64,000 nucleotides of DNA from Mycolicibacterium chlorophenolicum (GCF_001044235.1 NZ_JYNL01000020.1:98095-162094); one strand, 5' to 3'. Shown: positions 1-10,691, counted from the stretch's first letter. Numbers and translations are program-made. The notes: generated by a model not told the origin, from the letters alone.

Positions 1-370
1 GGTCACTGGGATCGACGAGGATGCGGACGGCGAGCATCACGTAGCGGGTGCCGATCTCCTGCCTGTCGACGGTGTGCCGGCCCGCGGTGTAGACCACCTC
101 GGGGACGTACTGGTCCTCGGTGATCACCTGCATGGCCATGAACCGGCCACCGGCGTCGGGAAGGGTGACTGTCACCGGCCCGGCGTCGAGGTCGAACACC
201 GCGGCGGAGTACAGCGTGTCGCGGTTCTGCCGCACCACGAGCTGATCGTCCAGTGGCCCGAAGTCGCGGAAGTGGACGAACTGCCCCAGTCCGGCGGCGC
301 CGACGATGTTGCCGAAGTAGACGTCGCTCTCCGCACGGATGAAGTTGTCCGGCGAAACGTGGACGGACAC
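1..370 (-). CDS. DUF1254-family protein, N-terminal part, cut by the window edge
   Basis: A 123-residue open frame read from a GTG at 370 runs off the left edge. It opens VSVHVSPDNFIRAESDVYFG and continues with NRDTLYSAAVFDLDAGPVTV and GTRYVMLAVRILVDPSD. I recognise these as the start of the DUF1254 domain, which is usually followed by DUF1214. The biochemical role of the family is not established. The preceding in-frame stop is the TAG of ctaB (374-376), so the gene lies in the same frame as ctaB with one codon between stop and start. No convincing Shine-Dalgarno is visible, so translation probably depends on ribosomes finishing ctaB. The start could also be a little further in. Confidence 0.82.
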   Translation of the reverse strand, partial: MSVHVSPDNFIRAESDVYFGNIVGAAGLGQFVHFRDFGPLDDQLVVRQNRDTLYSAAVFDLDAGPVTVTLPDAGGRFMAMQVITEDQYVPEVVYTAGRHTVDRQEIGTRYVMLAVRILVDPSD

Positions 371-373
371 GGT

Positions 374-1318
374 CTAGAGGTGCAGCAGCGTCGGCAGGTT
401 CAGCGCCGAGTCGACGGCCAGCGCGCAGAACACGACGGCCAGGTAGTTGTTCGACTGCAGGAACAGTCGCAGCGGCTTGACCGGCTCGCCGCGCCGCACG
501 CCGGCGTACAGCTGGTGGGCCATCACCAGGAACCAGGTGCCCGCCAGGATCGCCACCGACGCGTACAGCCATCCGGTGGCCAGGGCCAGCGCCAGCGTCG
601 CGATGACGGTCAGCCAGGTGTAGATCAGGATCTGCTTGGTGACCTGCTGCTCGGTGGCCACCGCAGGCAGCATCGGCACACCGGCCGCCTTGTAGTCCTC
701 CTTGTAGCGCATCGCCAGCGCCCAGGTGTGCGGCGGAGTCCAGAAGAAGATGATCAGGAACATCACCAGGGCCGGCCACTGGATCGTGCCGGTCACCGCC
801 GACCAGCCGATCATCACCGGCATGCAGCCGGCGGCCCCGCCCCACACGACGTTCTGCGAGGTCCGGCGCTTCAGCAGGAGCGTGTACACCAGCACGTAGA
901 ACGCGATCGTGGCGCCGGCCAGGTGCGCCGACAGCATGTTGGTGGTCCACCACAGCCAGAAGAACGATCCGACCGACAGTGCCAGCCCGAACACCAGCGC
1001 ATGGCTGCGCGGCACGGTCGCCCGCGCCAACGCCCGGCCCTCGGTGCGCTTCATCACCTTGTCGATGTCGGCATCAGCGACGCAGTTGAGGGTGTTCGCG
1101 CCAGCGGCGGCCAGCAGGCCGCCGAACATCGTGTTCAGGATCAGCAGCGGATCCACGCTGCCGCGGTGGGCCAGCAGCATCGCGGGAATCGTGGTGACGA
1201 GCAGCAGCTCGATCACGCGCGGCTTGGTCAGCCCCAGGTAGCCCAGCAGCGTGGTGCGGAGGCCGTGAGCCTTCGCGTCGGCCGAATCCCCGACGAGGTG
1301 GCCTTCGCGGATCCTCAC
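374..1318 (-). CDS. ctaB: CtaB, protoheme IX farnesyltransferase (heme O synthase)
   Basis: Integral-membrane UbiA-family prenyltransferase that adds a farnesyl group to protoheme IX to give heme O for the cytochrome oxidase pathway. The prenyl-diphosphate/Mg-binding motif [15 protein letters not shown] is intact, as are the CtaB signatures [14 protein letters not shown] and [16 protein letters not shown], and there are about eight to nine hydrophobic helices. I start it at GTG 1318 because GAAGGAG lies eight bases upstream, giving 314 aa, close to the usual ~308. The frame stays open to 1396, but those residues are not family-like. It is divergent from tkt, as in other mycobacteria. Confidence 0.95.
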   Translation of the reverse strand: MRIREGHLVGDSADAKAHGLRTTLLGYLGLTKPRVIELLLVTTIPAMLLAHRGSVDPLLILNTMFGGLLAAAGANTLNCVADADIDKVMKRTEGRALARATVPRSHALVFGLALSVGSFFWLWWTTNMLSAHLAGATIAFYVLVYTLLLKRRTSQNVVWGGAAGCMPVMIGWSAVTGTIQWPALVMFLIIFFWTPPHTWALAMRYKEDYKAAGVPMLPAVATEQQVTKQILIYTWLTVIATLALALATGWLYASVAILAGTWFLVMAHQLYAGVRRGEPVKPLRLFLQSNNYLAVVFCALAVDSALNLPTLLHL

Positions 1319-1460
1319 GCAACCAACTCCTTCTCGCCGGAGCCCGTCCAGCACGGCATCTACTACAGGCGATGGTAGACCGCCGGTGTCCGTCACCGAA
1401 ATCGCAGGGTCGAATCCGCTGCCGGTGGGATGACCCCTGCGTCCCCAGTGCGTTGCGCAC

Positions 1461-1466
1461 TAGGGT
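1461..1466 (+). promoter_or_regulatory. Candidate -10 element (TAGGGT) for the tkt operon
   Basis: TAGGGT fits the mycobacterial SigA -10 pattern TAnnnT. It would place the transcript start near 1473, leaving a ~40-base leader that holds the AAGGAG before tkt. No good -35 is seen. The rest of the 194-base ctaB-tkt divergent spacer shows nothing further that I can name. Confidence 0.4.
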
Positions 1467-1512
1467 GGTTCCTGCGGACCGACACGCCCCACCAAGTCAA
1501 GGAGTGCGCCTC

Positions 1513-3606
1513 GTGACCACGCTCGAAGAGATCTCTTCGCTGACCCGACCCAACCATCCCGACGACTGGACCGACCTCGATTCGCGGGCGGTGGACACCG
1601 TCCGCGTGCTCGCCGCCGACGCCGTCCAGAAGGTCGGCAACGGGCATCCGGGGACGGCGATGAGCCTGGCGCCCCTGGCGTACACGCTGTTCCAGCGCCA
1701 GATGCGCCACGACCCCAGCGACGTGCACTGGCTCGGCCGCGACCGGTTCGTGCTGTCCTGCGGGCATTCCAGCCTCACGCTGTACATCCAGCTCTATCTC
1801 GGCGGGTTCGGGCTCGAACTGTCCGACATCGAGTCGCTGCGGACCTACAAGTCCAAGACCCCCGGTCACCCCGAGTTCCGCCACACCAAGGGTGTGGAGA
1901 TCACGACGGGCCCGCTCGGTCAGGGGCTGGCGTCGGCGGTGGGGATGGCGATGGCGTCGCGCTACGAACGCGGCCTGTTCGACCCGGACGCACCGGCCGG
2001 TGAGAGCCCGTTCGACCACTTCATCTACGTCATCGCCTCCGACGGCGACATCGAGGAGGGCGTCACCAGCGAGGCATCCTCGCTGGCGGGCACGCAGCAG
2101 CTCGGCAATCTGATCGTGTTCTACGACAAGAACCAGATCTCCATCGAGCACGACACCAACATCGCGCTGAGCGAGGACGTCGTCGCGCGGTACCGGGCCT
2201 ACGGCTGGCACGTGCAGGAGGTCGAGGGCGGCGAGAACGTCGTCGGTATTGAGCAGGCCATCGCCGAAGCCAAGAAGGTGACCGACAAGCCGTCGTTCAT
2301 CGCCGTGCGCACGATCATCGGCTACCCGGCCCCCAACAAGATGAACACCGGCGGCGTGCACGGCTCGGCGCTGGGCGATGACGAGGTCGCCGCGACCAAG
2401 AAGATCCTCGGCTTCGACCCGGACAAGACCTTCGAGGTCAGCGAGGACGTCATCACCCACACCCGCGGCCTGGTCGGGCGCGGCAAGGAGGCCCACGACG
2501 CCTGGCAGCAGGACTTCGACGCCTGGGCGAAGCGCGAGCCCGAGCGCAAGAAGCTGCTCGACCGGCTCACCGCCGAGGAGCTGCCGGAGGGCTGGGACGC
2601 CGACATCACGCACTGGGAGCCCGGTTCCAAGGCCGTCGCCACCCGCGCCGCGTTCGGTCAGGTGCTCAACGACGTCGCCCCCAAGCTTCCGGAGCTGTGG
2701 GGCGGCTCGGCCGACCTGGCGGGCAGCAACAACACCACGATCAAGGGCGTGAAGTCGTTCGGCCCGCCGTCGATCTCGACATCGGACTTCGAGGCCGACT
2801 GGTACGGCCGGGTGCTGCACTTCGGTATCCGCGAGCACGCGATGGGCGCGATCCTGTCGGGCATCGTGCTGCACGGCCCCACCCGCGCGTTCGGCGGCAC
2901 CTTCCTGCAGTTCTCGGACTACATGCGTCCGTCGGTGCGACTGGCCTCGCTGATGGACATCGACACCATCTACATCTGGACGCACGATTCGATCGGCCTC
3001 GGCGAGGACGGCCCCACCCACCAGCCGATCGAACATCTCGCGGCGTTGCGCGCCATCCCGAACCTGTCGGTGGTGCGCCCGGGCGACCCGAACGAGACCG
3101 CCTACGCGTGGCGCAGCATCGTGGCCCGCGGCAACGGCAGCGGCCCGGTCGGTTTCATCCTGACCCGTCAGGGCATCCCGGTGCTGGAGGGCACCAGCGC
3201 CGAAGGTGTCGAGAAGGGCGGTTACGTGCTCGGCGGCGGCTCCCCCGCCGACGATGCCGACGTCATCCTGATCGCGACGGGCTCCGAACTGCAGATCGCG
3301 GTCGAGGCGCAGAAGATGTTGCGCGAGAAGGACATCTCGGCCTACGTCGTGTCGATGCCGTGCCTCGAGTGGTTCGAGTCGCAGCCCAAGGAGTACCGCG
3401 ACAGCGTGCTGCCACCGCGGGTGTCGGCACGCGTGGCCATCGAGGCGGCGGTCGCGCAGAGCTGGTACAAGATCGTCGGCGACACCGGCGAGATCATCTC
3501 CATCGAGCACTACGGCGAGTCGGCCGACGACAAGACCCTGTTCCGCGAATTCGGGTTCACTCCAGAAGCAGTGGTGGCCGCAGCGGAACGCAGCATTGCG
3601 AACTAG
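1513..3606 (+). CDS. tkt: Transketolase
   Basis: Thiamine-diphosphate enzyme moving two-carbon units between ketose and aldose phosphates in the non-oxidative pentose-phosphate pathway. 697 aa, the usual size. The N-terminal half has [20 protein letters not shown] and the ThDP-binding stretch [16 protein letters not shown]. The middle has the pyrimidine-domain signature IREHAMGAI followed by [13 protein letters not shown], and [16 protein letters not shown] follows. GTG 1513 is chosen because AAGGAG sits eight bases upstream and the protein then begins [13 protein letters not shown] as in M. tuberculosis Tkt. First gene of tkt-tal-zwf-opcA-pgl. Confidence 0.97.
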   Translation: MTTLEEISSLTRPNHPDDWTDLDSRAVDTVRVLAADAVQKVGNGHPGTAMSLAPLAYTLFQRQMRHDPSDVHWLGRDRFVLSCGHSSLTLYIQLYLGGFGLELSDIESLRTYKSKTPGHPEFRHTKGVEITTGPLGQGLASAVGMAMASRYERGLFDPDAPAGESPFDHFIYVIASDGDIEEGVTSEASSLAGTQQLGNLIVFYDKNQISIEHDTNIALSEDVVARYRAYGWHVQEVEGGENVVGIEQAIAEAKKVTDKPSFIAVRTIIGYPAPNKMNTGGVHGSALGDDEVAATKKILGFDPDKTFEVSEDVITHTRGLVGRGKEAHDAWQQDFDAWAKREPERKKLLDRLTAEELPEGWDADITHWEPGSKAVATRAAFGQVLNDVAPKLPELWGGSADLAGSNNTTIKGVKSFGPPSISTSDFEADWYGRVLHFGIREHAMGAILSGIVLHGPTRAFGGTFLQFSDYMRPSVRLASLMDIDTIYIWTHDSIGLGEDGPTHQPIEHLAALRAIPNLSVVRPGDPNETAYAWRSIVARGNGSGPVGFILTRQGIPVLEGTSAEGVEKGGYVLGGGSPADDADVILIATGSELQIAVEAQKMLREKDISAYVVSMPCLEWFESQPKEYRDSVLPPRVSARVAIEAAVAQSWYKIVGDTGEIISIEHYGESADDKTLFREFGFTPEAVVAAAERSIAN

Positions 3607-3627
3607 CCAGCGATAAGAGGAATTGAC

Positions 3628-4743
3628 ATGACCCAGAACCAGAACTTGGCGACGCTGTCCGCCGCAGGCGTCTCGGTGTGGCTCGACGACCTGTCCCGGG
3701 AGCGGCTGCAGACCGGCAACCTGCAGGAGCTGATCGACACGAAGTCCGTGGTCGGCGTGACCACGAACCCGTCGATCTTCCAGGCGGCACTGTCCAAGGG
3801 CGACGCCTACGACAGCCAGATCAAAGGGCTCGCCGAGCGGGGCGCCGACGTCGACGCCACCATCCGCACGGTCACCACCGACGACGTCCGCAACGCATGT
3901 GACGTCTTCGCCAAGGTCTACGAGCAGTCCGGCGGAGTCGACGGCCGGGTGTCCATCGAGGTGGACCCGCGGCTGGCGCACGACACCGACAAGACGATCC
4001 TGCAGGCGATCGAGCTGTGGAAGATCGTCGACCGGCCCAACCTGCTGATCAAGATCCCCGCCACCGAAGCCGGCCTGCCGGCGATCACTGCGGTGATCGC
4101 CGAGGGCATCTCGGTCAACGTGACGCTGATCTTCTCGGTGGAGCGCCACCGCGCGGTGATGGACGCCTACCTGGCGGGCCTGGAGAAGGCCAAGGAGGCC
4201 GGCCACGACCTGTCCCGGATCCATTCCGTCGCATCGTTTTTCGTGTCTCGCGTGGACACCGAGATCGACAAGCGGCTCGAGGACATCGGCACCGACGAGG
4301 CGCTCGCGCTGCGCGGCAAGGCCGGAGTGGCCAACGCCCGGCTGGCCTACGCCGCCTACGAGGAGGTCTTCCTCGGTGGTGACCGGTTCTCGGCGCTGAG
4401 CTCTTCCGGTGCGCGCGTGCAGCGGCCGCTGTGGGCGTCGACCGGCGTGAAGAACCCCGACTACTCCGACACGCTGTACGTCACCGAGCTGGTCGCCCCG
4501 AACACGGTGAACACCATGCCGGAGAAGACGATCGTTGCGGTGGCCGACCACGGCGTGGTCACCGGGGACACCGTCACCGGCCGGGGCGCCGAATCCCAGG
4601 AGGTCTTCGACTCGCTCTCGGCGGTCGGCATCGACCTGACCGACGTGTTCCTGGTCCTCGAGAACGAGGGTGTGGAGAAGTTCGAGAAGTCGTGGCACGA
4701 GCTGCTCGAAGCCACCCAGGGCCAGCTCGACGACAAGAAGTGA
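3628..4743 (+). CDS. tal: Transaldolase
   Basis: Schiff-base aldolase transferring a dihydroxyacetone unit from sedoheptulose-7-phosphate to glyceraldehyde-3-phosphate. 371 aa, the length of the longer actinobacterial TalB-like class. Visible landmarks are [16 protein letters not shown] near the N-terminus, the lysine region [18 protein letters not shown], and [20 protein letters not shown]. The ATG is preceded by AGAGGA at good spacing. It lies 21 bases after tkt and 10 before zwf, so it is surely co-transcribed with them. Confidence 0.97.
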   Translation: MTQNQNLATLSAAGVSVWLDDLSRERLQTGNLQELIDTKSVVGVTTNPSIFQAALSKGDAYDSQIKGLAERGADVDATIRTVTTDDVRNACDVFAKVYEQSGGVDGRVSIEVDPRLAHDTDKTILQAIELWKIVDRPNLLIKIPATEAGLPAITAVIAEGISVNVTLIFSVERHRAVMDAYLAGLEKAKEAGHDLSRIHSVASFFVSRVDTEIDKRLEDIGTDEALALRGKAGVANARLAYAAYEEVFLGGDRFSALSSSGARVQRPLWASTGVKNPDYSDTLYVTELVAPNTVNTMPEKTIVAVADHGVVTGDTVTGRGAESQEVFDSLSAVGIDLTDVFLVLENEGVEKFEKSWHELLEATQGQLDDKK

Positions 4744-4753
4744 CCTCATACCG

Positions 4754-6283
4754 ATGAGCGAAGCTTGGCAGAACCCGTTGCGGGACAAGCGCGACAAGCG
4801 CATGCCCCGCATCGCGGGCCCGTGCAGCGTGGTGATCTTCGGCGTCACCGGTGACCTCGCCCGCAAGAAGCTGATGCCGGCGATCTACGACCTGGCCAAC
4901 CGCGGGCTGCTGCCGCCGTCGTTCGCTCTGGTGGGGTTCGCCCGAAGGGACTGGGCCGACCAGGATTTCAGTCAGGTCGTCCTCGATGCGGTCAAGCAAC
5001 ACGCCCGCACCCCGTTCCGCCAGGAGGTCTGGGACCGGTTGGCCGAGGGGATCCGCTTCGTCCAGGGCACCTTCGACGACGCGAAGGCGTTCGAGGATCT
5101 GGCGGAGACGCTCGCCAAGCTCGACGCCGAACGCGGGACCGGTGGTAATCACGCGTTCTACCTGTCGATTCCGCCCAAGGCGTTCCCGCAGGTGCTCGAA
5201 CAGCTGTCGAGGACGGGTCTGGCGAAGAAGTCCGAGGGCGGCTGGAGCCGCGTGGTCATCGAGAAGCCGTTCGGTCACGATCTCGAGAGCGCCGAGGAAC
5301 TCAACGCGATCGTGAACAACGTCTTCCCGGAATCGTCGGTGTTCCGCATCGACCATTACCTGGGCAAGGAGACCGTCCAGAACATCCTGGCGCTGCGTTT
5401 TGCCAACGAGCTCTTCGAGCCGGTGTGGAACGCGCACTACGTGGACAGCGTGCAGATCACCATGGCCGAGGACATCGGGCTGGGCGGCCGTGGCGGGTAC
5501 TACGACGGGGTCGGCGCCGCGCGTGACGTGATCCAGAACCACCTGCTGCAATTGTTGGCGCTCACCGCCATGGAGGAGCCGGTCAGCTTCTCCCCCGACG
5601 AACTGCAGGCCGAGAAGATCAAGGTGCTCTCGGCGAGCAGGCTCGCTGAGCCACTGGACGAAACCACCTCGCGCGGCCAGTACACCGCGGGCTGGCAGGG
5701 CGGCGAGCGGGTGGTCGGGCTGCTGGAGGAGGAGGGATTCTCCAAGGACTCGACCACCGAGACCTTCGCGGCGATCACCGTGGACGTCGACACCCGGCGC
5801 TGGGCGGGCGTTCCGTTCTACCTGCGCACCGGAAAACGGCTGGGCCGCAGGGTCACCGAGATCGCGCTCATCTTCAAGCGAGCGCCGCACCTGCCCTTCG
5901 ACGCCACCATGACCGAGGAGCTCGGACAGAACGCCCTGGTGATCCGGGTCCAGCCGGACGAGGGCATCACGCTGCGCTTCGGGTCCAAGGTTCCCGGCAA
6001 CCTGATGGAAGTCCGCGATGTCAGCATGGACTTCTCGTACGGCTCGGCGTTCGCCGAAGAGTCACCCGAGGCCTACGAACGGTTGATCCTCGACGTGCTG
6101 CTCGGTGAGCCATCGCTGTTCCCGGTCAATCAGGAGGTCGAATTGGCTTGGCGCATCCTGGATCCCGCCTTGGAGTACTGGGCATCGCATGGAAAACCCG
6201 ACCCGTACGAAGCGGGCGGCTGGGGGCCTGACTCGGCGTTCGAGATGTTGCGTCGCTCCGGTCGCGAATGGAGGCGGCCATGA
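4754..6283 (+). CDS. zwf: Glucose-6-phosphate 1-dehydrogenase
   Basis: First enzyme of the oxidative pentose-phosphate branch: glucose-6-phosphate plus NADP+ to 6-phosphogluconolactone. The Rossmann motif FGVTGDLARKK is near residue 33, and the active-site signature RIDHYLGKETVQN is near residue 198. The C-terminal domain is complete and ends GREWRRP. Start ATG 4754 gives 509 aa and aligns with the NPLRDKRDKR opening of the M. tuberculosis zwf2 product. The upstream 84 bases of open frame lie inside tal. The stop overlaps the opcA start (ATGA). Confidence 0.97.
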   Translation: MSEAWQNPLRDKRDKRMPRIAGPCSVVIFGVTGDLARKKLMPAIYDLANRGLLPPSFALVGFARRDWADQDFSQVVLDAVKQHARTPFRQEVWDRLAEGIRFVQGTFDDAKAFEDLAETLAKLDAERGTGGNHAFYLSIPPKAFPQVLEQLSRTGLAKKSEGGWSRVVIEKPFGHDLESAEELNAIVNNVFPESSVFRIDHYLGKETVQNILALRFANELFEPVWNAHYVDSVQITMAEDIGLGGRGGYYDGVGAARDVIQNHLLQLLALTAMEEPVSFSPDELQAEKIKVLSASRLAEPLDETTSRGQYTAGWQGGERVVGLLEEEGFSKDSTTETFAAITVDVDTRRWAGVPFYLRTGKRLGRRVTEIALIFKRAPHLPFDATMTEELGQNALVIRVQPDEGITLRFGSKVPGNLMEVRDVSMDFSYGSAFAEESPEAYERLILDVLLGEPSLFPVNQEVELAWRILDPALEYWASHGKPDPYEAGGWGPDSAFEMLRRSGREWRRP

Positions 6284-7191
6284 TCCTCGACCTGCCGGAC
6301 ACCACGACCGACGTCATCAACAAGAAGATCATCGCGCTCCGCGAAGAGGGCGGGGCGATCACGCTCGGCCGGGTGCTGACACTCGTCATCGCCCCGACCA
6401 CCGAAGCGCTGCTCGAGGAGTCGATCGAGGCGGCCAACGCGGCCAGCCGCGAGCATCCGTGCCGTGTCGTGGTGGTCGCACCGGGTGACCGGCTGGCCGA
6501 CAAGGCCCGGCTCGACGCGCAGGTGCGGGTGGGCCGCGACGCCGGCGCCAACGAGGTCGTCTGCCTGCGGCTCTCCGGCCCTCTGGCCGCTCATGCCAGC
6601 AGCGTCGTCATGCCGTTCCTCCTGCCGGACACACCTGTCGTCACGTGGTGGCCGGATGTGGCGCCCGACGTCCCCGCCGAGGACCCCCTCGGCAAGCTGG
6701 CTCTGCGCCGTATCACCGATGCCACCAACGCCCCCGATCCGCTGGCATCGATCAAGGGCCGCCTGAAGGGCTACACCCCCGGTGACACCGACCTGGCGTG
6801 GAGCCGGATCACCTACTGGCGGGCGCTGCTGACGTCGGCGGTCGACCTTCCGCCGCACGAGCCGATCACGTCGGCGACGGTGTCCGGCCTGGCGACAGAA
6901 CCGGCGCTCGACCTGCTCGCGGGCTGGTTGGCTCACCGCATCGACGGTCCGGTTCGCCGTGCCGTCGGTGAACTCAAGGTGGAACTGGTTCGCGACAGCG
7001 ACACGATCACACTGAGCCGGCCCCAGGACGGCGTCACCGCGAAGCTCACCCGCACAGCTCGACCCGAGTCGCTGGTTCCGTTGGCGCGCAGGGAAACTCG
7101 CGAGTGCCTGGCCGAAGACATGCGGCGCCTAGACGCCGACGAGATCTACCACGAGGCCCTGCAGGGCATCGAGAAAGTGCAGTACGTGTGA
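6280..7191 (+). CDS. opcA: OpcA, glucose-6-phosphate dehydrogenase assembly protein
   Basis: Accessory protein needed for oligomerisation and activity of the neighbouring dehydrogenase in cyanobacteria and actinobacteria. 303 aa. It starts [20 protein letters not shown], and family stretches include [32 protein letters not shown] and [17 protein letters not shown]. It ends IEKVQYV like its M. tuberculosis counterpart. ATG 6280 has GGAGG upstream and overlaps the zwf stop by four bases; the ATG twelve bases earlier is less family-like. The overlap fits coupled synthesis of enzyme and assembly factor. Confidence 0.95.
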   Translation: MILDLPDTTTDVINKKIIALREEGGAITLGRVLTLVIAPTTEALLEESIEAANAASREHPCRVVVVAPGDRLADKARLDAQVRVGRDAGANEVVCLRLSGPLAAHASSVVMPFLLPDTPVVTWWPDVAPDVPAEDPLGKLALRRITDATNAPDPLASIKGRLKGYTPGDTDLAWSRITYWRALLTSAVDLPPHEPITSATVSGLATEPALDLLAGWLAHRIDGPVRRAVGELKVELVRDSDTITLSRPQDGVTAKLTRTARPESLVPLARRETRECLAEDMRRLDADEIYHEALQGIEKVQYV

Positions 7192-7919
7192 GCACAGTCG
7201 TGGAGCGCTACCCCGACAAGGACACATTGGTGAGGGCCGCCAGGGACCGTCTGGTTGACGCGATCACCGCGGCCGTTGCGGCACGGGGGCAGGCCAGCGT
7301 GGTGTTGACCGGCGGTGGCACCGGCATCGGGATGCTCGAGCGGGTCAAGGAGCGCAGCGACGAGATCGACTGGCCGAAGGTCCACGTGTACTGGGGCGAT
7401 GAGCGGTTCGTGCCCGCAGACGACGACGAACGCAACGACAAACAGGCACGCGAGGCGCTGCTGAGCCACATCGACATCCCCGAGGTCAACGTCCACGCGA
7501 TCGCGGCCAGTGACGGCGAGTTCGGCGACGACCTGGAGGCCGCGGCCGCCGGCTACGAGCAGTTGCTCGACGAGACGTTCGCCGAGGCTGCAACCGAATT
7601 CGACGTGCATCTGCTGGGCATGGGGCCCGAGGGGCACGTCAACTCGCTGTTCCCGGACACTGCTGCCGTGCAGGAGACCGAGCGGCTGGTCGTCGGGGTG
7701 ACCGACTCCCCCAAGCCGCCGCCGCGACGGATCACGTTGACACTGCCCGCCGTTGCGCGTTCCCGCGAGGTGTGGCTGGTGGTGTCGGGCGAGGGCAAGG
7801 CCGATGCGGTGGCGGCTGCGCTCGGCGGCGCCGCCCCTGTCGACATCCCCGCGGCGGGCGCGGTCGGACGCGAGGCCACGGTGTGGCTGCTCGACGAGGC
7901 TGCCGCGTCCCAGCTGTAG
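7188..7919 (+). CDS. pgl: 6-phosphogluconolactonase (DevB type)
   Basis: Hydrolyses 6-phosphogluconolactone to 6-phosphogluconate, the step after zwf. 243 aa. Motifs of the sugar-phosphate isomerase-like fold are [30 protein letters not shown] (about residues 66-82), [18 protein letters not shown] and [19 protein letters not shown] 7188 overlaps the opcA stop (GTGTGA arrangement), and its start [12 protein letters not shown] aligns with the family. It is the last gene of the pentose-phosphate operon. A convergent gene begins two bases after its stop, so the operon must end very close by. Confidence 0.95.
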   Translation: MSTVVERYPDKDTLVRAARDRLVDAITAAVAARGQASVVLTGGGTGIGMLERVKERSDEIDWPKVHVYWGDERFVPADDDERNDKQAREALLSHIDIPEVNVHAIAASDGEFGDDLEAAAAGYEQLLDETFAEAATEFDVHLLGMGPEGHVNSLFPDTAAVQETERLVVGVTDSPKPPPRRITLTLPAVARSREVWLVVSGEGKADAVAAALGGAAPVDIPAAGAVGREATVWLLDEAAASQL

Positions 7920-7921
7920 CT

Positions 7922-8305
7922 CTATGTGCGCGTAACGGCGGGTGTGCGCATCAGGATCGCGAGCACGAGGGCGACGAGGAACAATGCTGCTACATCGCCC
8001 CAGAGGTGCCCCCGATAGTGGCCGCCGAACGACTGCGCCGCCATGATCGCCCCGTGCACAACGCTCGATACGACGGTGAACCAGATGAGACTGACGTTGG
8101 CTTCCGGACGCCGCGCCGCCCGACAGAGGAAGACCCCGAGAACGGCGTAGATGCCGACGATCATGATGAAGTAGTCGGACTGATACGGCGCGCCCTGGTG
8201 CCACGACCAACCCGACGGCCACACCACAGCCAGCGGATAGACCAAGAGCATCAGTACGCCGATGACAACGAGCGCGATCTTGAGAATTCGGTGACGGGAT
8301 GGCAT
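7922..8305 (-). CDS. Small four-helix membrane protein, DUF6632-like
   Basis: 127 aa with four hydrophobic segments: about residues 7-29, 44-63, 71-90 and 98-118. Between the first two lies VVWPSGWSWHQG, and later come LIWFTVVSSVVHGAIMAAQ and GHLWGDVAAL. This pattern matches my memory of DUF6632, a membrane family of unknown function. ATG 8305 is chosen because GGAAGGA sits just upstream and the hydrophobic segment then starts at residue 7. The open frame to 8389 adds only basic, low-quality sequence. Convergent with pgl, two bases apart. No function can be stated. Confidence 0.75.
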   Translation of the reverse strand: MPSRHRILKIALVVIGVLMLLVYPLAVVWPSGWSWHQGAPYQSDYFIMIVGIYAVLGVFLCRAARRPEANVSLIWFTVVSSVVHGAIMAAQSFGGHYRGHLWGDVAALFLVALVLAILMRTPAVTRT

Positions 8306-8505
8306 GACATCCTTCCGACGAGAGATGGCTTCACGGTAACGCCGCCACGCCACGCCACGCAGCGGCAGCGCGCATCTGTTCCGTCCCACCCCGGAACACC
8401 GGGAATCGGTCCAGGACCAAATACCCTTCCCCCGCCCCCGGTGACGGCAAGAGACTTTCCACAGGTGTGGGCAGAGAATGACCGCACGGCGACAGGGGAT
8501 CCGGC

Positions 8506-10074
8506 ATGGACGCAGAAGCGATCGTCATCGGGGCCGGGACCGGCGGACTGACTGCCGCCGCATATCTCGCTGCGCTGGGCCGTCGGGTCGTTGTCGTCGA
8601 TCGGCAGCCGATGCCGGGCGGCAACACCGCCTCGTTCACCCATGACGGCTATGAGTTCGACATCGGGCTGCACTATCTCGGCGGATGGGCAGGTTCGCAC
8701 CCGGGGTTACGCGCCGTACTGGAGCCGCTGGGAATCGATCTGCACTACCGCGAACTCGATCCCGACGGATTCGACGAGCTTCTCTTCGACGACATGGCTT
8801 TCCGGGTACCGCGGGGTGTCGAGGAATTCCGCGCCCGCCTCCACGAGCAGTTCCCCGAGGAACGCGAGCGCATCGATCGGCATCTGCGGAGAATCGCGAC
8901 CATAACCCAGGAGCTGGAAGCCACCGCCCCAGTTCGGCTGGAGCCGCGGTCGCTGTTGTCGACCCTGTGGCGCACCAAAGTCACCACGGTGACCGCCGCG
9001 ACGACCTTGGGCCGGTGGTTCGACCATCTGGGCTGTTCGCCGCGGCTGCGTACGGTGTTGAACTGGTGCCACGGGATCAACGGTGTCGCGCCGTCGAAGA
9101 TCTCGCTCGGCATGCACGCGGTGGGCGTCATGCACTACCTGGCCGGCGCCTGGTACCCGGAAGGGGGCGGGAGATCGGTTGTCGACGCGCTGACAGCGGT
9201 CATTCTGGACCACGGTGGCGAACTCGTGCTCGACAGTGAAGTCGAGCGGATCCACGTCGATGACAAGGGTGTGTGCGGCGTACGGGTCACCGACAGGGGC
9301 GGCGCGTCACAGGAGTTGAGCACTCGGACCGTCATCTCGGCCGCTGACATCAAACACATGTATGGCCAACTGCTCGCCGACGTCGACGTGCAGGCACGCT
9401 TGCGGCACCGCGTGCACGGCTTCGAGATGGCGGCGCCGCTGTTCGTCGACTACCTGGTACTCGACCGGGATCTGCGCGCCGAGCAGGTGCCGGCCCACAA
9501 CTGGTGTGTCTTCGCCGACGACGACATCGACGGACTCTACGCGGCCTGCGCGCGCGGGGAGTTCCGGGTCAGCGGTGTGTTCGTCACGGCGGCGAGTCTC
9601 AAGGATCCGCACAATCCGCGGCTGTGTCGACCTGGGCAGACGAATCTCCAAATGATGGCCATTGCTCCGGCACGCCCGGACTTCTGGGGCACCGGCGCCG
9701 CCTATGCCCGTCGCAAGGCAGAGTTCCGTGATGCGATGCTTGCCCTCACCGAGCGGGCGATCCCCGGTGTGCGGGATTCCATCGTCTATGAAGAGGCCGC
9801 CAGTCCGCTGACCTGGGAACGTTATCTGCGCAACAGCAGCGGCACCTCCTACGGCATCGCGAGCACGCCGGATCAGTGGTTGATGCGGCGACCCGGCGCC
9901 TGCACGAACATTCCCGGACTGTTCTTGGCCGGGGCGAGCACTCGTACCGGCCACGGCATCACGGGCGTCGCCCTGGGGGGAATGGAAGCTGCGGCGCTGG
10001 CGGCCGGCGCACCCCGCTGGCCGCTACCGCGCCCGCGGCGCACCATCGGCACCGCGGCACGAGTCGCCACCTAG
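8506..10074 (+). CDS. NAD(P)/FAD-dependent oxidoreductase, phytoene desaturase / retinol saturase type
   Basis: 522 aa flavoprotein. The N-terminal dinucleotide motif is VIGAGTGGLTAAAYLAALGR, followed by the flavin motif PGGNTASFTHDGYEFDIGLH. The C-terminal FAD contact is GLFLAGASTRTGHGITGVAL. This arrangement is that of CrtI/CrtO desaturases and retinol saturases; the substrate, a polyene or long isoprenoid, cannot be told from sequence. ATG 8506 has AGGGGAT upstream. No phytoene synthase, cyclase or other carotenoid gene is nearby, so a pathway role is not supported by context. Its stop and that of lutC share the palindrome CTAG (10071-10074). Confidence 0.85.
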   Translation: MDAEAIVIGAGTGGLTAAAYLAALGRRVVVVDRQPMPGGNTASFTHDGYEFDIGLHYLGGWAGSHPGLRAVLEPLGIDLHYRELDPDGFDELLFDDMAFRVPRGVEEFRARLHEQFPEERERIDRHLRRIATITQELEATAPVRLEPRSLLSTLWRTKVTTVTAATTLGRWFDHLGCSPRLRTVLNWCHGINGVAPSKISLGMHAVGVMHYLAGAWYPEGGGRSVVDALTAVILDHGGELVLDSEVERIHVDDKGVCGVRVTDRGGASQELSTRTVISAADIKHMYGQLLADVDVQARLRHRVHGFEMAAPLFVDYLVLDRDLRAEQVPAHNWCVFADDDIDGLYAACARGEFRVSGVFVTAASLKDPHNPRLCRPGQTNLQMMAIAPARPDFWGTGAAYARRKAEFRDAMLALTERAIPGVRDSIVYEEAASPLTWERYLRNSSGTSYGIASTPDQWLMRRPGACTNIPGLFLAGASTRTGHGITGVALGGMEAAALAAGAPRWPLPRPRRTIGTAARVAT

Positions 10075-10691
10075 CCGACGACGATCACGTGCAGCGTGCG
10101 CGGACCGTGCACGCCTTCCACCCGGTCCAATTCGATGTCGCTGGTCGCGCTGGGTCCGCTGATCCACGTCAACGGACGGGTGTGCACACCCGAATCGATC
10201 AGCCGCGCAACCGCTTTCGGCACGTCGTCGACGATCTGGTCGACCAGGACCACGCACACGTGGAGGTCGGGCACGAGGCTCAGCGCTCGCCGGCCTTGGC
10301 CCGCGCCGTGGTCCAGCACCAGCGTGCCGGTGTTGGCGATCGCCACGGTCGCGGTGGTGACCACGGCGTCGACGTCGTCGAGTTCCACCGCCGTCAGGCC
10401 GGTATCGGACACCCACGGCGCGGCATCCGGCCACGCCGCCTGCACCGCCGGGTCGCCGACCACGGCGCGCGTCCCGGCCAGGGCCGCCGCGATCGTCGCT
10501 CCGACGTCGGCGGCGTCGACGCGGTCGACCCGCGCGCGGTAGTCGGCCACCCGCTCGAGGAACCGCTCCACCGGGTCGAGATCGCCGGTACCGACGTCGT
10601 CGCCGTAGCGCCACGGCACCTCGACCGGCGCGGGCCGATCGGCCAGTGCTGCGCGGATCCGGCCGAGGATCGCCTCGCGTGCCTCACTCAT
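10071..10691 (-). CDS. lutC: LutC, lactate utilisation protein (LUD domain)
   Basis: 206 aa LUD-domain protein, third subunit of the LutABC (LldEFG) L-lactate oxidation complex. It starts MSEAREAILGRIRAALADRP, typical of LutC. It carries TVAIANTGTLVLDHGAGQGRRAL and the C-terminal GPSATSDIELDRVEGVHGPR, the conserved end of the family. It overlaps the end of lutB by eight bases. The ATG at 10691 is used rather than the open frame to 10751, which lies within lutB. The order lutA-lutB-lutC on one strand, all overlapping, is an operon. Confidence 0.92.
   Translation of the reverse strand: MSEAREAILGRIRAALADRPAPVEVPWRYGDDVGTGDLDPVERFLERVADYRARVDRVDAADVGATIAAALAGTRAVVGDPAVQAAWPDAAPWVSDTGLTAVELDDVDAVVTTATVAIANTGTLVLDHGAGQGRRALSLVPDLHVCVVLVDQIVDDVPKAVARLIDSGVHTRPLTWISGPSATSDIELDRVEGVHGPRTLHVIVVG

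Noticed and set aside
1393..4866. Very long open frame (about 1157 codons) on the complement of tkt-tal-zwf
   Set aside because: It is the antisense shadow of three well-conserved genes in G+C-rich DNA, with arginine/valine/glycine-rich composition and no domain.
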